DNA from: Frankiaceae bacterium
GTDB lineage: Bacteria > Actinomycetota > Actinomycetes > JAVEEB01
Direction: 5' to 3'
NCBI GenBank assembly: GCA_030840665.1
Contig: JAVEEB010000104.1
Coordinates: forward strand, 1 to 5,827
DNA: 5,827 nucleotides
Below are positions 1 to 5,827 of this stretch, one piece after another; positions within the stretch are counted from its first letter, which is position 1; each line of letters starts with the position of its first letter. The notes beneath the pieces are model-generated. The model ran no database searches, was not told the origin of the DNA, and saw only the letters and a list, made by a program, of their open reading frames with translations. The translations under genes were made by a program, and so were the position numbers.

Positions 1-305
1 TCGTCGAGCTGCTCGTCGTCATCGCGATCCTCGGCGTCCTCGCGGGCGTCGTCGTATTCTCCGTGTCCGGCATCACGAACAACAGCCAGACGAGCGCCTG
101 TAAGACAGAGGCAGCTGTCGTGCGTACGGCTGTTGAGTCCTTCCGTGCCAACACGGGTGCCTACCCCGCCAACCCCGGTGCGATGGTCACCGGATACCTG
201 GCTAGCCTCCCAACGCTCGTGACGTACGCCGCAGGCCCGACGTACACCTGGACTGGTGGCGTGACGGGTACGTGCGGCAGCATCACCGGCATCGGTAACC
301 CGTAA
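1..305 (+). CDS. Type IV pilin-like protein, 5' end cut by window
   Basis: This is the 3' part of a small pilin or pseudopilin gene; 100 codons are visible from base 3 to the TAA stop at 303-305. The first visible residues, VELLVVIAILGVLAGVVVFS, are the hydrophobic N-terminal helix of prepilins, with Val at about mature position +4 and the conserved Glu at +5. Only the leader peptide and about three mature residues are missing, so the mature protein would be about 103 residues. The helix is followed by a short globular domain with an FR-x4-G-x-YP motif resembling GspG-type pseudopilins, and by two cysteines (visible residues 33 and 91) that could form a disulfide. It would be cleaved and methylated by PilD-type peptidase and assembled into an envelope filament. 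The gene at 478 is a paralogue with the same length and cysteine spacing. Whether this is a major pilin, a minor pilin or a secretion pseudopilin cannot be told from sequence alone. Confidence 0.9.
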   Translation, partial: VELLVVIAILGVLAGVVVFSVSGITNNSQTSACKTEAAVVRTAVESFRANTGAYPANPGAMVTGYLASLPTLVTYAAGPTYTWTGGVTGTCGSITGIGNP

Positions 306-322
306 CACTTCAATTCGGCGAG

Positions 323-356
323 GGACCCGGTGACCGCACTCGCGGTCGCCGGGTCC
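323..356 (+). terminator. Strong terminator-like hairpin between the two pilin genes
   Basis: Bases 323-337 (GGACCCGGTGACCGC) pair with 342-356 (GCGGTCGCCGGGTCC). This gives a 15-bp stem with a single U-G wobble (331/348) and a 4-base loop ACTC. It lies 17 bases after the stop of the first pilin gene. The following bases (ACCCCATTTG) hold only a short T run, so it is not a classical U-tract terminator. GC-rich actinobacteria often use hairpins without a U tract. It could end transcription of the first pilin gene, partly attenuate read-through into the second, or protect the 3' end of the first mRNA. Confidence 0.7.
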
Positions 357-396
357 ACCCCATTTGTGCGTCCTGCAGCACTGGGTAGGCCCGCCC

Positions 397-425
397 TTGA
401 TACCACCGGTATTGGCAGCCATAGG
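397..425 (+). promoter_or_regulatory. Possible promoter for the second pilin gene
   Basis: TTGATA at 397-402 matches five of six bases of a -35 box. At 17-bp spacing it is followed by CATAGG (420-425), a poor -10 box matching three of six bases. A perfect 5-bp inverted repeat, ATACC-ACC-GGTAT (400-412), overlaps the -35 box and could be an operator or chance. The position, after the hairpin at 323-356 and about 50 bases before the second pilin start, is sensible, but the -10 match is weak. Confidence 0.25.
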
Positions 426-477
426 GCCGTTGAACACTGTGGCCAGGTCCTTCACGTTCCAGACGGAGAAGCCAGCT

Positions 478-825
478 ATGCATCGACCGGCGAGCCGTCA
501 CAACGCGGGCTTCACACTCATCGAGTTGCTCGTCGTGGTCGCGCTGCTCGGAGTGCTCGCAGGAATCGTGGTCTTCTCCGTCTCCGGGGTCACGAACAGC
601 GCGCAGCGGAACGCCTGCCTCATGGAGGCCAACAACATGCGGACAGCAGTCGAGGTGTTCCGCCAGCAGCTCGGTTTCTACCCGTCGAACCAGAGCCAGC
701 TGACGCCGTCCATGTCAGTGCCCGCAAAGCTTGTGACCATCACGGGCACAACCCCGCCCGGATACGTGTGGACGCCAGGCACCGGAAATGTGTGTGCCAA
801 CCTCACGCCGGCCATCTCGCCGTAG
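478..825 (+). CDS. Type IV pilin-like protein (prepilin), complete
   Basis: A complete 115-residue prepilin. The ATG at 478 is preceded by GGAGA (465-469) at 8-base spacing, and it leaves an 11-residue leader, MHRPASRHNAG, ending in the Gly expected at -1. Cleavage before Phe12 would give a 104-residue mature protein starting FTLIELLVVVALLGVLAG, with the conserved Glu at +5 (residue 16). A globular domain follows, with FRQQLGFYP (61-69) and two cysteines, C47 and C106, probably a disulfide closing most of the domain. The open frame extends upstream of 478, but that stretch is not pilin-like and crosses the probable promoter. The protein is clearly paralogous to the upstream truncated pilin: the N-terminal 33 codons align without a gap, and the cysteines and YP motif are shared. 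The expected role is a subunit of an envelope filament processed by prepilin peptidase. The pilT gene ends 1 base beyond its stop, on the opposite strand. Confidence 0.93.
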   Translation: MHRPASRHNAGFTLIELLVVVALLGVLAGIVVFSVSGVTNSAQRNACLMEANNMRTAVEVFRQQLGFYPSNQSQLTPSMSVPAKLVTITGTTPPGYVWTPGTGNVCANLTPAISP

Positions 826-826
826 G

Positions 827-1894
827 CTAAGCGGGGCGCGAGACCTCGCCGGGAAACAGGCTGATGCCCTGCGCGGCCTGCTGGGTGATGGTCCCCTTCG
901 ACACCAGGTCCGTGAGTGACATCTCCAGCGTCTGCATGCCCTCGCGCGTGGACGTGGTGATGACGTTACGGATTTGCCGGGACTTTCCTTCACGGATCAG
1001 GTTGCGCACCGGTGAGTTCGCAAGCAGCACTTCGTACGCTGCAATGCGGCCACCGTCGACGCGCGGCACCAGCCGCTGGTAGATGACGGCCTGCAGGGCG
1101 CTGGAGAGCTGAATCTTGATCTGCGCCTGCTGGTCACCCGGGAAGACGTCGACGATCCGGTCGATCGCCTGTGAGGTGTCGTTGGTGTGCAGGGTCGCGA
1201 AGACGAGGTGACCGGTCTCCGCAATCGTGAGCGCCGTCTTGATGGTCTCGAGGTCGCGCATCTCGCCCACCAGGAGAACGTCGGGGTCCTCTCGCAGCGC
1301 GGACCGCAAGGCCCGCGGGAAGGACTCCGTGTCCTCACCGACTTCGCGCTGGTTCACGGCCGACATCTTGTGTCGGTGCACGTATTCGATCGGGTCTTCG
1401 ATCGTGAGGATGTGGCAGGCCCGGTTGGTGTTGATCCAGTCGATCATCGCCGCGAGGGTTGTCGACTTGCCTGAGCCCGTGGGGCCCGTAACGAGGACCA
1501 GCCCGTGCGGCAAGGTGACCAGGTGGCGGCAGGCCTCGGGAAGGTCGATCGCATCGAAATCAGGGAGCTCGTAGGGGATCATCCGCAGGGAGATCGCGAC
1601 CGAGCCGCGCTGGTTGAATCCGTTGACGCGAAAGCGCGCTTCGTCCCGCCACGTGAACGACAGGTCGACCTCGCTCTGTTCGGCGAACTCGGCGGCCTTC
1701 TTCGGGTTCAGGATCTCCGCCAGCAGGCGCTTGGTGTCATCCGGCGTCAGTCTCGCCTGCTCGGAAATCGGCAGGATCAGCCCGTCGACGCGCATCAGCG
1801 GCGGGGCGCCCGGTGTCAGCAGGAGGTCGGAGCCTTTGGCGTCCCACAGGGCCGACAAGTAGACGTCGAGCGGCGCGCTGTTGCCGTGATCCAT
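827..1894 (-). CDS. pilT: Type IV pilus retraction ATPase PilT
   Basis: A 355-residue PilT-family hexameric ATPase, the cytoplasmic motor that depolymerises type IV pili. The N-terminal PAS-like domain (about 8-110) contains GSDLLL and PPLMRVDG, where PilT proteins usually have SDLHL. The RecA-like domain shows Walker A GPTGSGKST (137-145), the Asp box TIEDPIE (164-170), Walker B DVLLVGEMRD (205-214) and the His box GHLVFATLHTN (228-238). The PilT hallmark near AIRNLIRE is present as SPVRNLIREGK (294-304), which favours PilT over the assembly ATPase PilB; the zinc-binding cysteines of PilB are absent. Length is typical of the family. The start is supported by GGAGG (plus-strand bases 1903-1907) 8 bases before the ATG. 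The gene converges on the second pilin gene and diverges from the metalloprotease gene, so it has its own promoter somewhere in 1895-2113 or is expressed from the right. A PilU-like paralogue role is possible but less likely. Confidence 0.95.
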   Translation of the reverse strand: MDHGNSAPLDVYLSALWDAKGSDLLLTPGAPPLMRVDGLILPISEQARLTPDDTKRLLAEILNPKKAAEFAEQSEVDLSFTWRDEARFRVNGFNQRGSVAISLRMIPYELPDFDAIDLPEACRHLVTLPHGLVLVTGPTGSGKSTTLAAMIDWINTNRACHILTIEDPIEYVHRHKMSAVNQREVGEDTESFPRALRSALREDPDVLLVGEMRDLETIKTALTIAETGHLVFATLHTNDTSQAIDRIVDVFPGDQQAQIKIQLSSALQAVIYQRLVPRVDGGRIAAYEVLLANSPVRNLIREGKSRQIRNVITTSTREGMQTLEMSLTDLVSKGTITQQAAQGISLFPGEVSRPA

Positions 1895-2113
1895 GGGACA
1901 AGCCTCCGCGAGATGACCGAGCGCCGTTCGGGTGTCTCCTTGTTATCGGCCGAAGCGCCGGTTACTAGAGTCGGGGGCCGCCACTAGATACGCCATTCGT
2001 GCGCCTGCGTGGCCGGTGGGCGGACGTCCCCAGGAACGGCGACGGGTCAGTGGCGCGTTGGACGGGCACCTTCCATTCGCGGCGAGAAGCCCGCGACTCC
2101 TAAGGTGGACCAC
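1895..2113. promoter_or_regulatory. Divergent intergenic region, pilT / metalloprotease
   Basis: This 219-base gap separates two divergently read genes and so should contain promoters in both directions. I see no convincing pair of boxes. On the plus strand, TTGTTA (1940-1945) and TAGAGT (1966-1971) resemble -35 and -10 elements, but the 20-base spacer is too long. The hexamer ACTAGA occurs twice as a direct repeat (1964-1969 and 1983-1988, 19 bases start to start), and GGACGTCC (2022-2029) is a perfect palindrome. Either could be a protein-binding site. The minus-strand Shine-Dalgarno sequence of pilT lies at 1903-1907. Confidence 0.35.
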
Positions 2114-3175
2114 GTGAAGCTCGTCGACTGGAAGTTCGCCGTCACCGTCGGCCACAGGCTCGTGCGCCCCGGGCCGGTGACCACCCGCCACGACGCCCGC
2201 GCGGTCGTCGAGCAGCTGCGGAGCCTCGCCATCGATGCCGACCAGGTCGTCCGCGACTTCACCGGGCTCGACGCCGGCGACGCCGAGCCGGTGCGTGTCG
2301 TGGATCGCCGGCGCTGGATCACCGCGAACGTGGACGGCTTCCGCTTCCTGCTGGAGCCCCTGCTCGACAAGCTGGCGGAACGCCGACCGCCGGGCGTCAT
2401 GACGGTCAGCCTCGGCCCGATGGTCACCGGCGCGCAGATCGGCATGATCCTTGCCTACCTTTCCCAGCGGGTCCTGGGCCAGTACGAGATCTTCCTGCCC
2501 CCCGGCCAGGGCGCCGGCCGCCTGACCCTCGTCGCCCCGAACATCGTCGAGATCGAACGGGAGCTGGGCGTCGACCCCCGCGACTTCCGCCTCTGGGTGT
2601 GCCTGCACGAGGCGGCCCACCGGGTGCAGTTCTCCGCCAACCCGTGGCTGCGCGAGCACCTCCGCAGCGAGATCGACGAGTTCCTCGCGGCGACGGATCT
2701 CGACCCCGCCGCCATGCTCAAGCGGCTGAGGAGTGTCGCCGGCGTGGTGGGCGATTCCCTGCGCGGCAACGGCGAGGCGAGCATCGCCGACGCCGTCCAG
2801 ACGCCCGAGCAGAAGCGCATCCTCGAGCGTGTCACCGCCGTGATGAGCCTGCTCGAGGGTCACGGCGAGTACGTCATGAACAACGTCGACGCCTCCGTGG
2901 TGCCGTCGAGCGCCGAGATCCACCGCAAGTTCGACGCACGCCGGCACCAGGCCCGCTCCGCCGACCGCGTCATCCGCCAGCTGTTCGGCCTCGACATGAA
3001 GATGCGCCAGTACGCCGAAGGCAGCGTCTTCGTGGCCGCCGTCGTCGAACGGGTCGGGATGGCCGAGTTCAACCACATCTGGGAAGGGCCGCACACGCTG
3101 CCGACCCGCGCCGAGATCACTGACCCGGAGGCGTGGATCCGCCGCGTCCTCGGGGCCGACCGCCTCACCACCTAG
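2114..3175 (+). CDS. Zinc-dependent metalloprotease, F420-associated/DUF2342 family
   Basis: A 353-residue protein of the actinobacterial zincin-like family annotated as coenzyme F420 biosynthesis-associated or DUF2342. Its substrate and role are not known to me. The zinc motif is HEAAH (165-169), within [12 protein letters not shown] second conserved segment, [11 protein letters not shown] (246-256), offers E248 or E252 as the third zinc ligand, so the active site looks intact. No signal peptide or clear membrane helix is visible, so it is probably cytoplasmic. I chose the GTG at 2114 because AAGGTGG (2102-2108) lies 5 bases upstream and the family starts close to a K/xLVDW motif. An in-frame GTG at 2105 is possible, and a much longer frame from 2009 lacks family-like sequence. 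The stop codon shares its G with the tilS start (TAGTG), which implies translational coupling. In mycobacteria the orthologue (Rv3626c) also sits beside tilS and hpt. Confidence 0.85.
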   Translation: MKLVDWKFAVTVGHRLVRPGPVTTRHDARAVVEQLRSLAIDADQVVRDFTGLDAGDAEPVRVVDRRRWITANVDGFRFLLEPLLDKLAERRPPGVMTVSLGPMVTGAQIGMILAYLSQRVLGQYEIFLPPGQGAGRLTLVAPNIVEIERELGVDPRDFRLWVCLHEAAHRVQFSANPWLREHLRSEIDEFLAATDLDPAAMLKRLRSVAGVVGDSLRGNGEASIADAVQTPEQKRILERVTAVMSLLEGHGEYVMNNVDASVVPSSAEIHRKFDARRHQARSADRVIRQLFGLDMKMRQYAEGSVFVAAVVERVGMAEFNHIWEGPHTLPTRAEITDPEAWIRRVLGADRLTT

Positions 3176-4185
3176 TGCGCCCCGATCCGGCCGTCGCGGC
3201 GACCAGGCGAGCGGTCCGTGAGGCCCTGTCGTCGGTGGCTCCCGGGGACGTCATCGTGGCCTGCTCCGGTGGCGCCGATTCCCTGGCCCTCCTGGGCGCC
3301 GCCGCTCATTGCCGCGATCGCCGGGTCCTGGCCGTCACCGTCGACCACGGGCTCCAGCGAGGCTCGGCGGACCAGGCGATGAACGTCGTACAACAGGCAC
3401 AGGCTCTGGGCTTGTACGCCGAGATCGTGCGCGTCACCGTCGGCGACAACGGCGGTCCGGAGGGCGCAGCCCGAACAGCCCGCTATGCAGCCCTCGACGA
3501 GGCCGCCGATCGCCACGAAGCGGCCGCGGTCCTGCTCGGGCACACGCTCGACGACCAGGCCGAAACCGTGCTCCTCGGCCTCGCCCGCGGGAGCGGCGGC
3601 CGATCCCTCGCGGGGATGGCGGCCGTCAACGGGCGTTACGTGCGGCCCTTCCTCGGCATCGACCGGGCAACGACGGCGAAGGCCTGCGCCGCGCAGGGGC
3701 TGCACCCGTGGGACGACCCCCACAACGCCGACCCGTCGTACACGAGAGTTCGTGTCCGCACGCACGCGCTGCCCGCACTGTCCGACGCACTCGGACCCGG
3801 TGTCCCGGAGGCGCTCGCCAGGACGGCGGACCTGCTGCGGGCGGACGCCGACGCCCTCGACCAGTGGGCGGCCGCGGTGACCAGATCCGTCACACACGAG
3901 GACGGCGGGATCGACGTGGCTGGGCTGGCGTCGGAGCCGGCGGCCATCCGCACCCGCGTGCTCCGCGCCGCCGCGATCGCGGCCGGCGTGAAGGGCGGCG
4001 CGTTGACCGCGGACCACACCCATTCCATGGATGCGCTCATTGTGGACTGGAAGGGCCAGGGGCCCGTGGCCCTCCCCGGGTCGTTCGTCGCCGCCCGCCG
4101 GTATGGCACGCTGCGGTTCACGTCCGCCCCAAGACCGACTGCCGATGTCCCCGGCGACGAGGAGACACAGGCGCTGTGTGCCTGA
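3175..4185 (+). CDS. tilS: tRNA(Ile)-lysidine synthase TilS
   Basis: A 336-residue TilS, which uses ATP and lysine to convert C34 of tRNA-Ile(CAU) to lysidine, so that the tRNA reads AUA instead of AUG and is charged with isoleucine. The N-type PP-loop ATP motif SGGADS is at 31-36. The family motif [20 protein letters not shown] starts at residue 122 and holds the catalytic-site DD (126-127). The [12 protein letters not shown] segment (189-200) matches the conserved R-x-R..LP region. A helical linker and a short C-terminal domain follow, without the long C-terminal extension of E. coli TilS, as is usual in actinobacteria. The GTG at 3175 overlaps the previous stop by one base; an upstream in-frame GTG at 3133 would add 14 residues inside the preceding gene and is less likely. 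The 3' end overlaps hpt by 10 bases. The gene is essential in most bacteria. Confidence 0.95.
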   Translation: MRPDPAVAATRRAVREALSSVAPGDVIVACSGGADSLALLGAAAHCRDRRVLAVTVDHGLQRGSADQAMNVVQQAQALGLYAEIVRVTVGDNGGPEGAARTARYAALDEAADRHEAAAVLLGHTLDDQAETVLLGLARGSGGRSLAGMAAVNGRYVRPFLGIDRATTAKACAAQGLHPWDDPHNADPSYTRVRVRTHALPALSDALGPGVPEALARTADLLRADADALDQWAAAVTRSVTHEDGGIDVAGLASEPAAIRTRVLRAAAIAAGVKGGALTADHTHSMDALIVDWKGQGPVALPGSFVAARRYGTLRFTSAPRPTADVPGDEETQALCA

Positions 4186-4721
4186 TCGACGATCTCGAGT
4201 CCGTGTTACTGACCGATGACCAGATCCAGGACAAGCTCCGTGAGGTCGCCAGACGGATCGAGGCGGACTACGCCGGCCGCGACGTCCTGCTCATCGGCGT
4301 CCTCAAGGGCGCGATCATGGTGATGGCGGACCTGGCGCGGCACCTCGAAATGCCGGTCAGCATCGATTTCATGGCCGTCTCCTCGTACGGCGCGGGCACC
4401 ACCAGCTCCGGCGTCGTGCGGATCATGAAGGACCTCGACCGCGACATCGCCGGCAAGCACGTGCTGCTCGTCGAGGACATCGTCGACTCGGGCCTGACCA
4501 TCAACTGGCTGCTCCGCAATCTGCGCAGCCGTCAGCCGGCCTCGCTCGACGTCTTCGCGCTCCTGCGCAAGCCGGAGGCGCTCAAGGTCGACGTGCCGGT
4601 GCGCTACCTCGGCTTCGACATCCCGAGCGAGTTCGTCGTCGGCTACGGGCTCGACTACGCGGAGCGATACCGCAACCTGCGGTGCGTCGGCGTTCTGCGG
4701 CCGGAGCTGCACGCCGGCTGA
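4176..4721 (+). CDS. hpt: Hypoxanthine phosphoribosyltransferase
   Basis: A 181-residue type I phosphoribosyltransferase that joins hypoxanthine or guanine to PRPP to make IMP or GMP in cytoplasmic purine salvage. The family's segments appear in order: LKGA (43-46), FMAVSSYG (65-72, the flexible catalytic loop), the PRPP-binding motif [10 protein letters not shown] (99-108) with the acidic pair E100/D101, and near the C-terminus [23 protein letters not shown], where the base-binding residues lie. The GTG at 4176 has AGGAG (4160-4164) 11 bases upstream, and its product begins [17 protein letters not shown], matching the DIKSVLLTAEQI region of mycobacterial Hpt as I recall it. A GTG at 4203 would remove that conserved part. 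The same frame stays open far upstream, but there it is only the off-frame shadow of tilS. It overlaps the tilS end by 10 bases and probably shares its mRNA. A TTA leucine codon, rare in such DNA, occurs at 4206-4208. Confidence 0.95.
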   Translation: MCLIDDLESVLLTDDQIQDKLREVARRIEADYAGRDVLLIGVLKGAIMVMADLARHLEMPVSIDFMAVSSYGAGTTSSGVVRIMKDLDRDIAGKHVLLVEDIVDSGLTINWLLRNLRSRQPASLDVFALLRKPEALKVDVPVRYLGFDIPSEFVVGYGLDYAERYRNLRCVGVLRPELHAG

Positions 4722-4934
4722 CGCCCCTGACGCCTCCCTGACCGCCGACAGCTTCCCAGGCCTGGCCGCACAGTGCCGGGTTCGCCTGCCGGAGGCAATG
4801 GCGGGCGCCTGCGTGTACCGTCGTCGCCTAGGCAATGTGTCGCCCGGGCCAGGACCGGGGAGCAGGCCTGGACTGGTCGTCGTACGGCGCCCGGGTCGGT
4901 TCGGCAGGAGGGACGGAGCGCTCGCTCCTCGTTG
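4722..4934 (+). other. hpt-ftsH intergenic region
   Basis: This is a 213-base non-coding gap, large compared with the overlapping genes before it, so ftsH may have its own promoter here. The best -10-like hexamer is TACCGT (4816-4821, TAnnnT type), but no matching -35 box stands 16-19 bases upstream. A perfect palindrome CCAGGCCTGG (4756-4765) shares nine bases with a second site, CAGGCCTGG (4863-4871). A small hairpin CCCGG/CCGGG (4843-4847 with 4855-4859) is also possible. No clear terminator follows hpt, so read-through into ftsH cannot be excluded. The end of the gap holds the unusual ribosome binding site described separately. Confidence 0.4.
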
Positions 4935-4937
4935 ATG
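4906..4937 (+). promoter_or_regulatory. ftsH ribosome binding site with hairpin in the spacer
   Basis: The strongest Shine-Dalgarno sequence, AGGAGG (4906-4911), lies 23 bases from the ATG at 4935, too far for normal use. Between them GGAGC (4915-4919) pairs with GCTCC (4924-4928) across a 4-base loop. Folding removes 14 bases and leaves an effective spacing of 9. The alternative pairing of AGGAG (4906-4910) with CTCCT (4925-4929) would instead hide the Shine-Dalgarno sequence. Either fold could influence ftsH translation. A TTG directly before the ATG (4932) does not solve the spacing. Confidence 0.5.
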
Positions 4938-5827
4938 GACGTCAAGCGCTACCTTCGAGGCCCTTGGGCCTGGGTTCTCATCGTGCTGGTCATTGGCTGG
5001 CTGTTCTACTCCTTCACGGCTGCCGCCGCGGGCTACCAGAACGTCAGGACCGCGCGCATCGTGAACGAGATCGCCAAGGGCAACTTCAAGAGTGCCGAGA
5101 TCCTGGACAAAGAGCAGGTCATCAAGCTGGTCCTCCCGACCAAGGACAGCACCGGCCACGACAAGATCCAGGCCTCGTACATCAACGGACAGGGTCCGCA
5201 ACTCGCCGACGCCATCCACGCCAAGTGCCCGGGTGACGACTGCTGGGACGCCGTTGTCAGCCACGGCAACGTCCTCGTGACCTTGCTGCTCAACTTCCTG
5301 CCGATCCTCCTGATCATCGGGTTGCTGCTGTTCTTCATGAACCAGATGCAAGGCGGCGGCAACCGCGTCATGCAGTTCGGCAAGTCGAAGGCCAAGCTCG
5401 TCACCAAAGAAACGCCGAAGACGACGTTCGCGGACGTCGCCGGCGCGGACGAGGCCATCGAAGAACTGCAGGAAATCAAGGACTTCCTCGAAAATCCGGC
5501 CAAGTTCCAGGCGGTCGGCGCCAAGATTCCCAAGGGCGTCCTGTTGTACGGGCCCCCCGGCACCGGCAAGACCCTGCTCGCCCGTGCGGTCGCCGGCGAG
5601 GCGGGCGTGCCGTTCTACTCGATCTCCGGCTCTGACTTCGTCGAGATGTTCGTCGGTGTCGGCGCGTCCCGCGTCCGCGACCTGTTCGAGCAGGCCAAGG
5701 CCAACGCCCCCGCCATCGTCTTCATCGACGAGATCGACGCCGTGGGCCGTCACCGCGGCGCCGGCATGGGCGGCGGTCACGACGAGCGCGAGCAGACCCT
5801 CAACCAGCTGCTCGTCGAGATGGACGG
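4935..5827 (+). CDS. ftsH: ATP-dependent zinc metalloprotease FtsH, 3' end cut by window
   Basis: The N-terminal 297 codons of FtsH, the membrane-anchored AAA+ protease that extracts and degrades damaged membrane proteins and some regulators. The start [11 protein letters not shown] is typical of actinobacterial FtsH. Transmembrane helix 1 covers about 11-31, an extracytoplasmic domain follows to about 112, and helix 2 spans about 113-135. The AAA+ module begins near TFADVAG (164-170). It shows Walker A GPPGTGKT (206-213), the pore loop FVEMFVG (235-241), Walker B IVFIDEID (261-268) and the start of the second region of homology, [11 protein letters not shown] (283-293). The arginine fingers and the HEXXH protease domain lie beyond the window. 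The extracytoplasmic domain carries two cysteines, C98 and C103 (CPGDDC), whose use is unknown. In actinobacteria ftsH often follows hpt and precedes folE. The translation signal is unusual, with the Shine-Dalgarno sequence far upstream. Confidence 0.97.
   Translation, partial: MDVKRYLRGPWAWVLIVLVIGWLFYSFTAAAAGYQNVRTARIVNEIAKGNFKSAEILDKEQVIKLVLPTKDSTGHDKIQASYINGQGPQLADAIHAKCPGDDCWDAVVSHGNVLVTLLLNFLPILLIIGLLLFFMNQMQGGGNRVMQFGKSKAKLVTKETPKTTFADVAGADEAIEELQEIKDFLENPAKFQAVGAKIPKGVLLYGPPGTGKTLLARAVAGEAGVPFYSISGSDFVEMFVGVGASRVRDLFEQAKANAPAIVFIDEIDAVGRHRGAGMGGGHDEREQTLNQLLVEMD

Noticed and set aside
364..477. A 38-residue N-terminal extension of the second pilin
   Set aside because: The open frame continues upstream, but the leader from 478 with its Gly/Phe cleavage site and a well-placed GGAGA fits a prepilin, and the extension overlaps the probable promoter.
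1..600. A direct DNA repeat between 1-101 and 518-618
   Set aside because: The similarity follows codons of the shared prepilin helix and is explained by gene paralogy, not by a mobile or regulatory repeat.
1943..3094. A 383-codon minus-strand open frame opposite the metalloprotease
   Set aside because: It is antisense to a gene with an intact zinc motif and has low-complexity composition, so it is a shadow frame.
3172..4023. A 283-codon minus-strand open frame opposite tilS
   Set aside because: It is antisense to tilS, whose PP-loop motif and family motifs are intact, and it shows no recognisable domain.
3309..4721. A 470-codon plus-strand frame that would look like an N-terminal fusion to Hpt
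   Set aside because: Only the last 181 codons are Hpt. The first part is tilS read out of frame, rich in Arg, Pro and Gly.
4835..5236. A 133-codon plus-strand frame starting in the hpt-ftsH gap
   Set aside because: It mostly overlaps ftsH in another frame, is rich in Arg, Gly and Gln, and has no motif.
4206..5780. A 524-codon minus-strand open frame opposite hpt and ftsH
   Set aside because: It runs antisense to two unmistakable genes and crosses their intergenic gap. Its composition (rich in Asp, Val, Gly, His, Arg) is typical of GC-rich antisense frames, and no family motif is visible.

Overview
The window is GC-rich DNA with strong G/C bias at third codon positions, GTG starts and tightly overlapping genes. 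Its gene order (zinc metalloprotease of the F420-associated/DUF2342 type, then tilS, hpt and ftsH) is the conserved actinobacterial housekeeping block, and Hpt and the FtsH N-terminus also look actinobacterial. I therefore read it as a chromosomal fragment of a member of the Actinomycetota that makes type IV pili. I cannot place it to genus.

Left part (1-1894): a type IV pilus patch. It holds the 3' part of one small pilin-like gene, a strong terminator-like hairpin, and a second intact paralogous pilin-like gene. A convergent minus-strand gene encodes PilT, the pilus retraction ATPase. The stop codons of the second pilin and pilT are one base apart. Both pilins carry the prepilin-type N-terminal helix and one pair of cysteines.

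Middle (1895-2113): a 219-base divergent intergenic region that should hold promoters for pilT (leftward) and for the housekeeping genes (rightward). No convincing promoter is visible in it.

Right part (2114-5827): metalloprotease, tilS and hpt are tightly packed, overlapping by 1 and 10 bases, which suggests one operon with translational coupling. After a 213-base gap comes ftsH, cut off by the window end inside its AAA+ domain. TilS makes the lysidine of tRNA-Ile(CAU), Hpt salvages purine bases, and FtsH is the membrane quality-control protease. They share an operon neighbourhood rather than a pathway.

I see no RNA gene, CRISPR array, insertion sequence or attachment site. I found no clearly undescribed system. 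The points most worth a second look are the tandem pilins separated by a hairpin, the placement of pilus genes beside this housekeeping block, and the structured spacer between the Shine-Dalgarno sequence and the start codon of ftsH.
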